DNA of 64,000 nt from Planctomycetota bacterium (lineage in GTDB: Bacteria > Planctomycetota > B15-G4 > SIAN01): positions 186,001 through 250,000 of the forward strand of contig JANQQL010000025.1 of the NCBI GenBank assembly GCA_028289345.1, given 5' to 3'. Of the stretch, positions 46,526-56,053 are shown in pieces (positions within the stretch are counted from its first letter, which is position 1; every line of letters starts with the position of its first letter). The position numbers were made by a program, and so were the translations under genes. Below the pieces are notes generated by a model. The model saw only the letters and a list, made by a program, of their open reading frames with translations. It had not been told where the DNA came from and searched no databases.

Positions 46526-47872
46526 GTGATCTTTGCTGGACTGCTCTGCTGCACGTTGGCCTCGCCTCCCAACGTCTTGCTCATCAATCTGGACGATCTC
46601 GGGATCGACCAGATCGGGGTTTACGCAGTGGGCGCCGAAGCAACTCAGCCGCGCACGCCTCAGCTCGATGGCTTGGCGGAACGAGGAACCTGGTTCGAGA
46701 CCTGCTACTCGTACCCTTCTTGCAAGCCGAGTCGAGCCATCCTCTTGACGGGTCGATACGGGTTTCGCACGGGCATTGGGAGTACCGTCAACGCGAGTCA
46801 CCTGACCCTGGATCCTGATGAGCAAACCCTTGCCGAAGCCCTCGGGGTTGCCGGGTATGCGACGATGTTTGTGGGAAAGTGGGGACTCGGAGGAGTCAAG
46901 AATCCATTCATCGAGCCTCGGAATCACGGGTTTCAACGCTCCGCAGGAACCCAGGGAAATGTCGGCACCTATTTCGAGCGCAAGGTTTGGGTGACGGATG
47001 AATCGGGGACGACCTCGGAACGGCCTCCCTACCTGACGACTTGGGAAACCGATCAGGCGATTGCGGCAATCCAGGAACTCCCGAAGCCCTGGTTCGTTTA
47101 CGCCAACTATCACGCTGCCCACGGTCCCGTGCATGACCCGCCAGCGAGTCTCCATTCTCTTCCGTCCCTCAGCAGTCGAGGGGATCGCTTTCGCGCGATG
47201 GTCGAGTCCGTGGATGCGGAGGTTGGCCGATTGCTTCAGGCGGTGGATCCGACGGATACCTACGTGTTCGTCTTCGGAGACAACGGAACGGATACTGAGT
47301 TTGCCAGTCACCCGGGGCGTGGTTTCAAAGGAAGTCTCTACGAAGGCGGCGTGCGTGTCCCCCTGCTGGTGATCGGCCCGGAAGTGGGCAAGGGCAAGCG
47401 CTCCGAGGTTCTCGTGAGCTTGGTCGACGTGTATTCCACAGTTCTTCAGCTTGCAGGAGCGGGCTCGACGGGTCTTGGGGAGGTGGATTCGATCTCTTTC
47501 GCTCACGCCTTGACGGGGGCACCGGGAGCGGCGCGCCGGTTCGTCTACGCGGAGCGCTTCAACTTCCAAGGAGCGAGACCGGACTACTACTTGTCGCGGA
47601 TGGTTCGCAACCATCAGTACAAGTTGATCGAGGACTCTCTGTCAGGTCGCACCGAGTTCTATGACTTGACTTGTTCTCCCGCCCAGGACGGACCCCCGCT
47701 GAAGAAACTCGACGAAGATCAGCAACGCAACTTCGACGAGCTCCAGAGTTTCTTGAGCGGGTTGCCGTTGCCGAAGATTCCGGAAGAAGCTCGAGAGCAG
47801 GGGGAGCTTCCTTCCGGTTCTCCTCCGGATCCGGGCACGATGAAAAAGAACGGTCGAGGGGGCGGCGAGTGA
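46526..47872 (+). CDS. Exported sulfatase, Cys-type
   Basis: The 448-residue protein starts at GTG 46526 (GGAAGG upstream) with a short signal peptide (MIFAGLLCCTLAS). It has metal ligands in LLINLDDLGIDQIG, the formylglycine signature Cys66-Lys-Pro-Ser-Arg (YPSCKPSRAILLTGRYG), the FVGKWGLGG segment and VFGDNGTDTE. The C-terminal 60 residues are low-complexity and charged (PGTMKKNGRGGGE). An upstream TTG at 46508 would add six residues without a binding site. It probably acts on sulfated polysaccharide, like the sulfatase at 19.6 kb, from which it differs in length and tail. Confidence 0.92.
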   Translation: MIFAGLLCCTLASPPNVLLINLDDLGIDQIGVYAVGAEATQPRTPQLDGLAERGTWFETCYSYPSCKPSRAILLTGRYGFRTGIGSTVNASHLTLDPDEQTLAEALGVAGYATMFVGKWGLGGVKNPFIEPRNHGFQRSAGTQGNVGTYFERKVWVTDESGTTSERPPYLTTWETDQAIAAIQELPKPWFVYANYHAAHGPVHDPPASLHSLPSLSSRGDRFRAMVESVDAEVGRLLQAVDPTDTYVFVFGDNGTDTEFASHPGRGFKGSLYEGGVRVPLLVIGPEVGKGKRSEVLVSLVDVYSTVLQLAGAGSTGLGEVDSISFAHALTGAPGAARRFVYAERFNFQGARPDYYLSRMVRNHQYKLIEDSLSGRTEFYDLTCSPAQDGPPLKKLDEDQQRNFDELQSFLSGLPLPKIPEEAREQGELPSGSPPDPGTMKKNGRGGGE

Positions 47873-47913
47873 CAAGGCAGGGTGAGGAAGTGAGCCATTT
47901 CCTGTACTTTTGA

Positions 47914-50900
47914 CTACCTTGGCCACCACTCAACGTCGACAGAGACTGTTTCGGAGGCGGCATCCAGCCAGAAGCTCTTGGGTTCGAACTCGAACTGATC
48001 GGGGAAGCTGCGCAGGGTGTAGTGGCCGGGCCGCAGGCCACTGAGCCGCCCGTTCCCTTGTTCGTCGACGTGCAACAGAGAATCTCCGATCGCCGGGTCG
48101 CGCAGCCAAAGAACTGTCTCGTTGATATTGTAGTTGGAGTGGGGGCCTTGGTTCTCGTAGGGCCCGCGCACCCAGTCCAGTTCTTCGTCGTGCAACGCGA
48201 AGAGAACGTGCCCCGCGAGGCGCGAGACGACGTCCTCGACTCCGGGACGAAAGCGCAGAATCACTTCCACCCCGCGGACCAGAGGAACTTCCATGGGCTC
48301 CGCCTGCCGTTCGCCGACCATCACGGAGCCAAGATCGGTGCGCGGATAGCCGCCACCAAAGCCAAACACCACTTCGGTGGGTCCCAGAGGGAGTGAAAAA
48401 TCGAGCAGGCCGTCGGCGGAAACGGTGGCCATGCTCGTTCGAAAGTTGCCGACTCCTTCCTGACGCCAGTACACCCTCAGGGAACCACCACCGACCGGGC
48501 GTCCCGAAGCGGCATCCATCAGCTGAAATTGGAAGGGCACGAGTCGTGGCAAGGTGAAGTCGACCCCTTGGGATCCCGCGCGAATCCGGTGTTCTTGCAA
48601 AAGGACGGGATCCTGGAACACGCTCACGGTGTACTCGTGACCCGGAGTCACTGCCAGTTCATAGTGCCCCTCGGAATCACTGAGCGCCGACGTGGAACGG
48701 TACTCCCCGTTCTCGGCGAATCGTTGCGAGGACACCTCGATTCCTGAAACCGGTTCTCCGTCGTGGTTCCGTACCGTCCCTCGAATCGCGGTCAGAGCTT
48801 CCTCCCAGAGGAAGTCGTGCTGTTGGGAATCTCCCGATTCCAAGATCAATGTGGCAGGGGGTAACGACTTGCCCTCGGTGAAGCCTCGAAGCTGGACACT
48901 CACGGTTTGTGGAGGAATGTTGGAAAGCTCGTAGCGACCGTGAGAATCCACCTCGGCGCGTCCCACTTCCCATCCATGCTCCGCTTCGCAAACCACCGTT
49001 CCCGGCCACGGCTTTCCATTGCGAAGAGCTCGACCGTGGATGTTGGCACCACGCCACAACTGGAGGGTTACTGTTTGACGATCTCCCGAGGTCTCGAGTG
49101 CCAGGTGATCAATTCTGGTCGGGGCGTAGTCCGGATGGTGAGCCTCGATCGAGTAGGGAGTGGGTGCGGGAACAACCGCAATCTGAAAAGCGCCGTTGGC
49201 GTCGGTGGTGCAGGAGAGAGCCGCGGGATTCGAGTAGGCGTAACCAGGAAGAGCGAACCGCTCTTGCTCCTCTTCGGTGAGTTCGATCCTGCCATCGGGA
49301 CGAGCGGAAGGACGCAGGCGAACCGACGCGGAAGTGAGTGGCGACCCGTCCTCTGCCAGCACCACTCCGTCGATCGAGGCCCAACGGAGTAACGGGAGCT
49401 TGGGGGAAGGGGGAGCTTCCGCGTCGCGCACGTCGTAGTGCCAGTAGGTGGGAGCGTAGCCGTCCGACACCGCGCGAATGTTTACCCCGCTGCCGTTCTT
49501 GACGTACAGAGGAAAGCGTCCTTGCTCGTCGGTCGTGCCGAGGGGTTCTTCACCGACGAAGGACAGGATGGAGATCCCCGGGAGTGGTTCCTGGCTTTCT
49601 CGGTCGACCGCTTGCACGAACAGTTCACGGCCCGGCTCCAGGAGAATGTCGTAGCGAGTTTCTGGTCCTGCCTCGATCAACAGGTTCCCCGATCGATCGA
49701 GGAAACCATGCTTCGTGGCCGCGAACCACGCCGTGTCTCCGGCGATCATTTCATGGATCTGGAACTGCCCGTTGGCATCGGTGACCGCGGAGCCGTTGTT
49801 CACCCGAACCTTGGCGTCGGCTACCGGCTCTTGGGTCACTTCATCGCGAACCTGGCCGATCACCGTGGCCTTCCAGTTCAAAGTGAGCTGTGTCGGAGAG
49901 TCAGGTGCCACGTCCGCCAGCTCGGCCCAGTACCCCTCGGCTCGGGCCACCACGAACAGCAGGGATGGCTCTTCCGCGGACACCTCGAGCCGAAACTGCC
50001 CTCCGTCGTCGCAGATCCCGTCGGCGAGGAGCTGATCGTCTTCGGAGCCCTGTCCCTTCTTCACGACCTCGAACCGAGCCTTGGGAATCGGCTGACCATC
50101 GGGAGTGACGACGGCTCCGTACACTTCGAGCCGAGCCGCCGATTGCGGCACCCGCTGCACGCTGGCCGAATCACTTGGGAATGAGGGGGAATCGACCGAT
50201 GGCGTTTCCTTGGTCGCCTTGGATGCGACCTTCGGCATCGTGTCCGGCTCTCGTTGCCAGGTGTTCCAAGTGAAAGCCGTCGCGGCAACGATCACTCCGG
50301 TTGCGGCGAGTTTGATCTTCGTGCCCAAGAGGAGGCCTCCGGTTGCAGTGGCGATCCATGCGCCGGTGGGGGGAGGAACAGCTGTCAGGGGAGCGAGCAA
50401 TGCACACCACGTGCGGCGCTCCCCCCCGTGTTCTCGATCGAGGTTCTCGCGCAGTTGTTGCAATCCGCGTTTGACACGACTGCGCACTGTGGCGCTGGGG
50501 ATGCCAAGTTGCTTGGCAATGTCCCGCGGGGTCAGCTCGCGATAGAAGCGCAGCAGAATTGTCGAACGGTAGGGCTCTTCAAGTCTTGCGACCGCCGCGA
50601 GCAACCCATGCCACTGGTCGGCTTGCTCGACCAGCTCGGCGGGGGTGGGAACGCCATCGATGAGGGTGGCCTGGCTTTCGTGAGCTGCGCGGCGGGCTTC
50701 GCTTCGGTGGCGATGCCGTGACAACGTTCGCAGCACGTGCCCAAACCAGCGACGTAAGTCCGTACCTCTCGGTCGCTTCTGCAAGGTGACCAGCCAAGCT
50801 TGCTGAACCACATCGTCCCGTTGCTCCGGGTCGGCAATCAGCTCCCGTGCCAGGCGTCGGACCCAGGCCCAGTGCGCCAGGAGAGATTCGTCAGAGGCCA

Positions 50901-50922
50901 GCGGTGGAATCGGCTCGTTCAT
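47914..50922 (-). CDS. ECF sigma factor fused through a membrane span to carboxypeptidase-regulatory-like repeats
   Basis: This 1002-residue protein begins as an ECF sigma factor: region 2 (ELIADPEQRDDVVQQAWLVT), WFGHVLRTLSRHRHRSEARR, then region 4 with EEPYRSTILLRFYRELTPRD and GIPSATVRSRVKRGLQQL (about 115-160). After a short linker comes one hydrophobic span (about 203-220). The remaining 780 residues are serial beta-sandwich modules of the CarboxypepD_reg type, each with a VTPDGQPIPKARFEV-, TDANGQFQI- or DSEGHYEL-like pattern (at least six). The sigma part would be cytoplasmic and the repeats periplasmic. Release by proteolysis or direct signalling is an inference. No stop or frameshift separates the parts. 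Confidence 0.9.
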   Translation of the reverse strand: MNEPIPPLASDESLLAHWAWVRRLARELIADPEQRDDVVQQAWLVTLQKRPRGTDLRRWFGHVLRTLSRHRHRSEARRAAHESQATLIDGVPTPAELVEQADQWHGLLAAVARLEEPYRSTILLRFYRELTPRDIAKQLGIPSATVRSRVKRGLQQLRENLDREHGGERRTWCALLAPLTAVPPPTGAWIATATGGLLLGTKIKLAATGVIVAATAFTWNTWQREPDTMPKVASKATKETPSVDSPSFPSDSASVQRVPQSAARLEVYGAVVTPDGQPIPKARFEVVKKGQGSEDDQLLADGICDDGGQFRLEVSAEEPSLLFVVARAEGYWAELADVAPDSPTQLTLNWKATVIGQVRDEVTQEPVADAKVRVNNGSAVTDANGQFQIHEMIAGDTAWFAATKHGFLDRSGNLLIEAGPETRYDILLEPGRELFVQAVDRESQEPLPGISILSFVGEEPLGTTDEQGRFPLYVKNGSGVNIRAVSDGYAPTYWHYDVRDAEAPPSPKLPLLRWASIDGVVLAEDGSPLTSASVRLRPSARPDGRIELTEEEQERFALPGYAYSNPAALSCTTDANGAFQIAVVPAPTPYSIEAHHPDYAPTRIDHLALETSGDRQTVTLQLWRGANIHGRALRNGKPWPGTVVCEAEHGWEVGRAEVDSHGRYELSNIPPQTVSVQLRGFTEGKSLPPATLILESGDSQQHDFLWEEALTAIRGTVRNHDGEPVSGIEVSSQRFAENGEYRSTSALSDSEGHYELAVTPGHEYTVSVFQDPVLLQEHRIRAGSQGVDFTLPRLVPFQFQLMDAASGRPVGGGSLRVYWRQEGVGNFRTSMATVSADGLLDFSLPLGPTEVVFGFGGGYPRTDLGSVMVGERQAEPMEVPLVRGVEVILRFRPGVEDVVSRLAGHVLFALHDEELDWVRGPYENQGPHSNYNINETVLWLRDPAIGDSLLHVDEQGNGRLSGLRPGHYTLRSFPDQFEFEPKSFWLDAASETVSVDVEWWPR

Positions 50923-51234
50923 CGACAGTAGCTATCCCGCTCGACTCCGTCGCGTTGCCGGAATCCAAAGAGAAATCGGGAAAGGCCGTCTTCTTGCGGA
51001 GCTCGCTCGACCACGGACGACGAACGTCCTCTTGTGACGCCGGGCAATCCGCGGACGGCTCGTCGTCGCTCGAAACTCGTTCGGCCGCTTGGAACGCCCG
51101 TGGTGGACGGGGCCGCATCGGTCGTCCTCGCTGCGAAGTCCGGGGACGATCTCCGTCGGTCGACGAACTTGGTGACTGCCCGTCCGTCCCAACTCCCAGC
51201 TTTCGGATTCCGGCTTCCGTTTCCTTGCTGACCC
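50923..51234. other. Intergenic region, no gene seen
   Basis: The 312 bases between the sigma-fusion start and the sulfatase-fold gene stop, both leftward, contain only shadow frames. The promoter of the sigma-fusion gene should lie near its right-hand side; no clear element is visible. Confidence 0.4.
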
Positions 51235-52698
51235 TCAGGATTCGTCGGTGTAGCCCAGCTCCCGCAATTGTTCGAAGATCTCTTCTGGGATCTCCTCGTG
51301 GGGGGAGTTCTCGGTCGTGGGCAAGCTTTGCTTGAGGTCCTGCTCCCGGCGATCCCACTCGGCGAATGCCTCGCGAGCGGTCCTCCAAAGCTCCGTTGCT
51401 CGTGGCGACGAGCCGTCGATGACCGGCTCGGACTCGGCGGGGTCCTGCTGCAGGTCGTAGAGAGTGAATTCCGCTTCCAGGTCTTCTTCGCCTTGTTGAA
51501 CGATGAGCTTCCACTCCTCGTCTCGAAGGCACTTCAAGGTGATCTTCGAGCGTAGCTCCAACGAGGAAGGTGCCCGCGGAGATGGAAAGTCGTCGCTTTC
51601 CCAGGCAGGGCGCAGACTGATTCCTTGAACTTCCTGGGGAATCTCCAAGCCGACCAAGTCGAGGAGCGTTGGCATCACGTCGATGTGCCGGGCTTGGGCA
51701 TCCACGTGTCGCCCCGCGGGGACCCGACCGGGCCAGCGCAGGATCATCGGTACTCGCAGGACTTCGTCGTAGAGAGTCAAACGGTGGCCTTTGCCGAGAT
51801 GTTCGAAGAACTCTTCCCCGTGATCGGCGGTGAAAAGGACCACAGTGTCGTCGGCAAGATCGAGCCGGTCCAAGGCGTCCAGCACTTGACCGATGTAGCG
51901 ATCCGTGAACAGGATCTCCCCGTCGTAGAGGGCAATGAAGTGGTTGAGTTCGGACTCCGGCATCCAAGGGTTGATTTCCGGGGATGCCTGACGCCGACCG
52001 GTGGTGTCTCCTCGGTAGTCCGGGTCGAATCGCCGCCAGTCCTCTTCGGGGGGAATGTAGTCGTAGTGCACGTCGAAGAAGTGGAGGAACAGGAAGAACG
52101 GTTGTTCGTGGGGTCCACTCAAGAAATCGAGAGCTTGCTCCACCACTTGAGGGCTGGTGACTTCGGTCTGGGTGGGCCGAAACGAACGTTTGCGCAGCTT
52201 CTCCTGTTCCGTCGCGTCATGATCCTGGAAGAAGTCCGGGTCGTCGTAGCAGAGTTCTCCCAGGACGCTTCGGTACTCGTTCTCATCGAAGCCGGCCGAG
52301 AACCCGAAAACCGGGTGCAAGTAAGGTCCACTCCACAAACCGTGGCAGCGATAACCCGCCTCCTGAAGAACTTCGGCAAGCATGACCCGTTTGGAATCTA
52401 GCCGGGCTCCGTCCAGGGTCACTCCGTGCACCTGGCTAGTCAGTCCTGTGAACAGAGTTGCATGGGTGGGGAGCGTCCAGGAGCTGTCGGCGATTCCGTG
52501 TTCGAAGGTGGTGCCTTCCCGGGCGAGTCGGTCAATGTTCGGACTGGTGTCGCGCTCGTAACCGTAACAACCGAGGTGGTCGGCACGCAGACTGTCGATG
52601 GAGATCAGCAAGATGTTGGGTGATCGTGGCTCGTGGCCGGAGGAGTCTGCGCAGCCGAAGAGCCCCGACGCGACGAGAAACGCGCCGACCCATGTCAT
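51235..52698 (-). CDS. Sulfatase-fold lipoprotein with Thr nucleophile (phosphotransferase/phosphodiesterase-like)
   Basis: The 487-residue protein starts at ATG 52698 with a lipoprotein signal (SGLFG-Cys16). It has the alkaline-phosphatase fold pattern: ILLISIDSLRADHLGCYGY, then SSWTLPTHATLFTGL, FTADHGEEFFEHLGKGH and DVMPTLLDLVGLEIP. The position of the sulfatase formylglycine is occupied by Thr75 in WTLPTH, and no C/S-x-P-x-R motif exists, so it cannot be a formylglycine sulfatase; Thr is the nucleophile in phosphoethanolamine and lipoteichoic-acid-type transferases. It is the last gene of the S41/membrane-protein/hydrolase operon. A longer frame to 52953 is open but lacks a signal peptide at its start. 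Confidence 0.85.
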   Translation of the reverse strand: MTWVGAFLVASGLFGCADSSGHEPRSPNILLISIDSLRADHLGCYGYERDTSPNIDRLAREGTTFEHGIADSSWTLPTHATLFTGLTSQVHGVTLDGARLDSKRVMLAEVLQEAGYRCHGLWSGPYLHPVFGFSAGFDENEYRSVLGELCYDDPDFFQDHDATEQEKLRKRSFRPTQTEVTSPQVVEQALDFLSGPHEQPFFLFLHFFDVHYDYIPPEEDWRRFDPDYRGDTTGRRQASPEINPWMPESELNHFIALYDGEILFTDRYIGQVLDALDRLDLADDTVVLFTADHGEEFFEHLGKGHRLTLYDEVLRVPMILRWPGRVPAGRHVDAQARHIDVMPTLLDLVGLEIPQEVQGISLRPAWESDDFPSPRAPSSLELRSKITLKCLRDEEWKLIVQQGEEDLEAEFTLYDLQQDPAESEPVIDGSSPRATELWRTAREAFAEWDRREQDLKQSLPTTENSPHEEIPEEIFEQLRELGYTDES

Positions 52699-52852
52699 GG
52701 CCCGGTGCGGGCGAGAATGCTGCAGAAATCGGGGTCGACCCTCACGGCGTCGATCGAAGGGAGGGGGGGCGAGTTGATGCGGACCAAGAGATCGAGCACC
52801 GAGGAGTTGCATCCGAAACCGAGTCGCTGTCATGGAGAGCGCCACGCTCCGC

Positions 52853-54502
52853 TCATGGGTTCTTTCTGGCAGGCAGGAGGTACAGCTTCCAGCCGGGAAG
52901 GGAGAGTGCGGCCCGGGAAGTTCCCGGGCGTGCACCCGCCACCAGCACGGCATGACGCTTTCCCTTGGAGAGGTCCGGAGGATACGCGATCACCGACACG
53001 GTTGGCGGGATTGTTGCTAAGAGTCGCTCCGCCTGCAGGTCTTCTCCCGCGACCATCCAGTCCGCGATGGCCCGCTCTTGATGGTCCAATCGACCTTCTG
53101 CGAGGAGATTGGAGAGAGGGTTCCAGGGAAACCAGACGCTGGCGGGATTCTCACGGGAGTATTCGTAAGCGACCTGCTGGGGGTTGCTCGCGAGGTCGTT
53201 CCACTTTTGTTGTAGCGAGTCATCCGACATTCGGGTCGCTGTATGAACTCCGAGAGTGCAAGCCAGGGCGAGTAGGGGAATCGCCCCGAGGATCGACGGG
53301 CGGGAAGCCGCGCTGACCAATGCGCAGATTGCAGCACACTGCAGGAAGAACAAGTTGTGGTAGCTGTTCGCCTGCCCTCCGTACTTCGCGTGGGCGACCA
53401 GGGACATTGGGGTCAGGAACAATGCCACGAGAAGCAGCAGCCCGGTTGCGTGAGAGCTGTCTGGTTGAGCCTGGTGGGCTGCTGGGCGGGATGATTGTTC
53501 GGGGTCAGGATTCGTCGAGTCCGGCGATCCGACAACGGGTGCACTTTTCTCTGACTCTTGAGAGAGAGGGTTGGTCGAAACTCGGGAGGCGAACAGTCTG
53601 TGCCACAGCCATGCGCCGCCGAGTGCTACGAATGTCGGCCAACCCAGCTCCAGAAACTTGTCGATCTCGCCCGACCATCCCACCGGTTTGAAAGGGAACC
53701 GGGAAGGAAGGGTCACGGTTTGGAAGAAGAGATTGCTCGGCGAGAACCAGATTACGGTGACGATCCCGAGCCCAGCTCCCAACACTGCCATGCACCCCAA
53801 CAGCTTCGCCATCGGCCGCCAGCCATCCCGCCAAGCCACGTAAACGGGAATCGCGATCGCGGTGGCGAACAGGGTCTGCTTGCACCAAACCGCTAGACAC
53901 AAGCATCCTGCGATCAGCCAAGGGAAGAGCGGTGATCTCGTTGACCGCCGTAGGACGACCGCACAGCCGGACACCGCAAAGAACAGAGCCGGCGCATCGG
54001 CATGAATCTTGGTTACGTGCTTGCTGAGTGGTTGCAGGTAGTTCGCGGCGAGGAGCAGAGTGGCAATGCCGAGGAGAGCGAGCAACCTGCGGGATCGGCC
54101 GGGGGAGGCAGACCCCAGGAACAGAAGGAAGGGTGCGACGCTCAGGTAGAGCAGGTTCAGGACGCTGGCGCCAAGGATGGCTTTGGTGGGAGTCTCTGCG
54201 AGGGCCGTTGGCAGGAACGCGAGGTAGGTGCCTGGCGGATACATGGTCGATTGAATGGAGCCCGCATCCGGCGCGCAATACGGGTCGATGCCGAATCCCA
54301 CCGCTACGGCAGGAGCCAATCGAGTCGCATTCCAATGATCCCAAGGAGCGTCCAGGACGTGACCGGCCAGTTGCCCGATCGCCACCACTGCGACCCAGGG
54401 CACAAGGAGTCTCACACCACGGGCAGCCAAGTTCCGATCCTTGGACAGAAACGCAAACGCGGCCCCGATGAGAAGAGCAATGGACTGGATCGCGATCACC
54501 AC
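52853..54502 (-). CDS. Polytopic membrane protein, GT-C-like (GT87/mannosyltransferase-type)
   Basis: The 549-residue protein has about ten hydrophobic segments and starts with GTG at 54502 or 54499, overlapping the stop of the S41 peptidase gene. The loop after the second segment contains WDHWNATRLAPA, GIDPYCAPDAG and TMYPPGTYLAFLP, typical of lipid-linked-sugar GT-C glycosyltransferases of the GT87/GT39 kind. A polar insert (about 310-350, Ser/Pro/Gln-rich) separates two membrane bundles, and a soluble C-terminal domain of 110 residues follows. Role in envelope glycan or protein glycosylation is inferred only from topology and these loops. Confidence 0.75.
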   Translation of the reverse strand: MVIAIQSIALLIGAAFAFLSKDRNLAARGVRLLVPWVAVVAIGQLAGHVLDAPWDHWNATRLAPAVAVGFGIDPYCAPDAGSIQSTMYPPGTYLAFLPTALAETPTKAILGASVLNLLYLSVAPFLLFLGSASPGRSRRLLALLGIATLLLAANYLQPLSKHVTKIHADAPALFFAVSGCAVVLRRSTRSPLFPWLIAGCLCLAVWCKQTLFATAIAIPVYVAWRDGWRPMAKLLGCMAVLGAGLGIVTVIWFSPSNLFFQTVTLPSRFPFKPVGWSGEIDKFLELGWPTFVALGGAWLWHRLFASRVSTNPLSQESEKSAPVVGSPDSTNPDPEQSSRPAAHQAQPDSSHATGLLLLVALFLTPMSLVAHAKYGGQANSYHNLFFLQCAAICALVSAASRPSILGAIPLLALACTLGVHTATRMSDDSLQQKWNDLASNPQQVAYEYSRENPASVWFPWNPLSNLLAEGRLDHQERAIADWMVAGEDLQAERLLATIPPTVSVIAYPPDLSKGKRHAVLVAGARPGTSRAALSLPGWKLYLLPARKNP

Positions 54503-55839
54503 AAGGCGCCTGTTGTCGTTCCGAGGATGACTTGGCGGATGGTCGGCTCCGGCAGAGCCTCCAGAGGAATGGGTGATTCCAAAACATCGAGGGCCGCCCG
54601 CAGCCGAGCTCGATGCACCCGCCGCTGCGCTTGGAAAACTCCGTGGGTGCGAATGTCCTCTACGGTGAGGGGGATCTCGATGTCTGGAACGATACCGATT
54701 CCTTGGAAAGAACTGGCTCCCTGGGGAATCAGGGGGCGTTCTCCAAAACGAAAAGTGGTCCCGTCGTCCAAGGTCATCTTCGTGGTTGCGGCCTCAGCTC
54801 CGGAGGTTCTTTCTCCGATGAGGATCGCTCGACCGTGAGCCTGCAAGGTTCGCGCTAAGTGCTCGGCGGTACTCAAGGTGTGGCCATTGATCAGAAGGAC
54901 GAGCGGGCCTCGAAAGCCGTTCTTTCGAGGCTTCAGGCGGAGGTCCCGGGTGAAGGGGATCAATCCAAGAAAACGCTCGGTCAGTTCCCCGATGGATCGC
55001 TCGGACTTCACCAGGAATCCTCCGAGTTCACGCCCCAGGGCCACCTGACCTCCGTTGTTGTACTGCAAATCCAGGATCATCTGCTTGGTGCCAGCGAGAT
55101 GTTCGAACGCTCTCCGAATGGCGACGAGCATTTCGTCTTGGGATGACTGAATCCTCTCGGGAGTGAAGGTCTCCACGTGCAGCATCGTCAGGTCTTGGCG
55201 CCGGACCCACGAAAGTCCGGAGGACTGGTTCCACTCCATGCTCCCCGTCGTTCGGTGACTCAACTCTCGATTTGCGGGGAGGCGGTGGATGATCTGTTCC
55301 GTGATCGCTCCATTCGGCCAGGAAAGTCGAAGGGTGACCGGGCTCTCTGGCGTCCCTTGGAGCAACGCGGGAAGCAGGCCCCGCTGCGGCTCGATCCCAT
55401 CGACGGCGAGGAGCTCCGGAACCGAGAGCTCTCCCGGGGGCCTGGGGTGGAGTCTCGTTTTCGGCTCCCAATCCACCACGTAGTAGCGTCCACTCACCAA
55501 AACCAGCTCGATGGGTGCCGCGGTCCACGGTTCGGCGGGAGACTCCGGGGGCACAAGCTCCAGATGCGGGTCACGCAGCACTGCCAACGGCTTGGCGACG
55601 GCTCGATAGAACTGCTCTCGACTGGTCGCGGCGATTGCTTGCCGACGAGCGTTTGCCACCAACGCATCCCAGTCTTCTTCCACCGAGTCGAAGTAGGGGA
55701 AGCGATCGGCGAGGGTCTCGAACATGCGATCGAAAGACCGTTTGCGAAACTCGGGGTCGAATCGGGGTTTTCCCAGCGAGCGGCCGGTGCCACAGACCGT
55801 CAGCGGGAAAAACAACAAGAGCAGCCACGAACTCTTCAA
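54496..55839 (-). CDS. Exported S41-family peptidase (tricorn/CtpA-like)
   Basis: The 447-residue protein starts with TTG at 55839 behind GAGGAG and has a signal peptide (MKSSWLLLLFFPLTVCG; Cys16 could be lipidated). An N-terminal helical part with LRDPHLELVP is followed by a PDZ-like segment and the S41 catalytic core: MILDLQYNNGGQVALG, VLLINGHTLSTAEHLA with nucleophile Ser323, and IGERTSGAEAATTK. The general base is not the classic CtpA GKG lysine, so the tricorn-like arrangement is more likely. It is the first gene of a leftward operon with the GT-C-like protein and a sulfatase-fold lipoprotein. Confidence 0.9.
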   Translation of the reverse strand: MKSSWLLLLFFPLTVCGTGRSLGKPRFDPEFRKRSFDRMFETLADRFPYFDSVEEDWDALVANARRQAIAATSREQFYRAVAKPLAVLRDPHLELVPPESPAEPWTAAPIELVLVSGRYYVVDWEPKTRLHPRPPGELSVPELLAVDGIEPQRGLLPALLQGTPESPVTLRLSWPNGAITEQIIHRLPANRELSHRTTGSMEWNQSSGLSWVRRQDLTMLHVETFTPERIQSSQDEMLVAIRRAFEHLAGTKQMILDLQYNNGGQVALGRELGGFLVKSERSIGELTERFLGLIPFTRDLRLKPRKNGFRGPLVLLINGHTLSTAEHLARTLQAHGRAILIGERTSGAEAATTKMTLDDGTTFRFGERPLIPQGASSFQGIGIVPDIEIPLTVEDIRTHGVFQAQRRVHRARLRAALDVLESPIPLEALPEPTIRQVILGTTTGALW

Positions 55840-56053
55840 AAGGCTCCTCGTCTTTTCGATGGAATGTTCGCCGTTTGTTCGGACGGTGTGGGAAGTTTAG
55901 CCCGGTTCTGGCTGGCTCCCGAGATTCTTCGGCCCGCGTGGGTTACTCCGCATCCCAGGATGGAATATCGAAGACACTCGGTGCTCCAATCCGCCGAGTG
56001 ACCGCAAAGAGTTTCCGCTGGGCCGGCCTTCTCCACCATGGGGGAAGGTGCAA

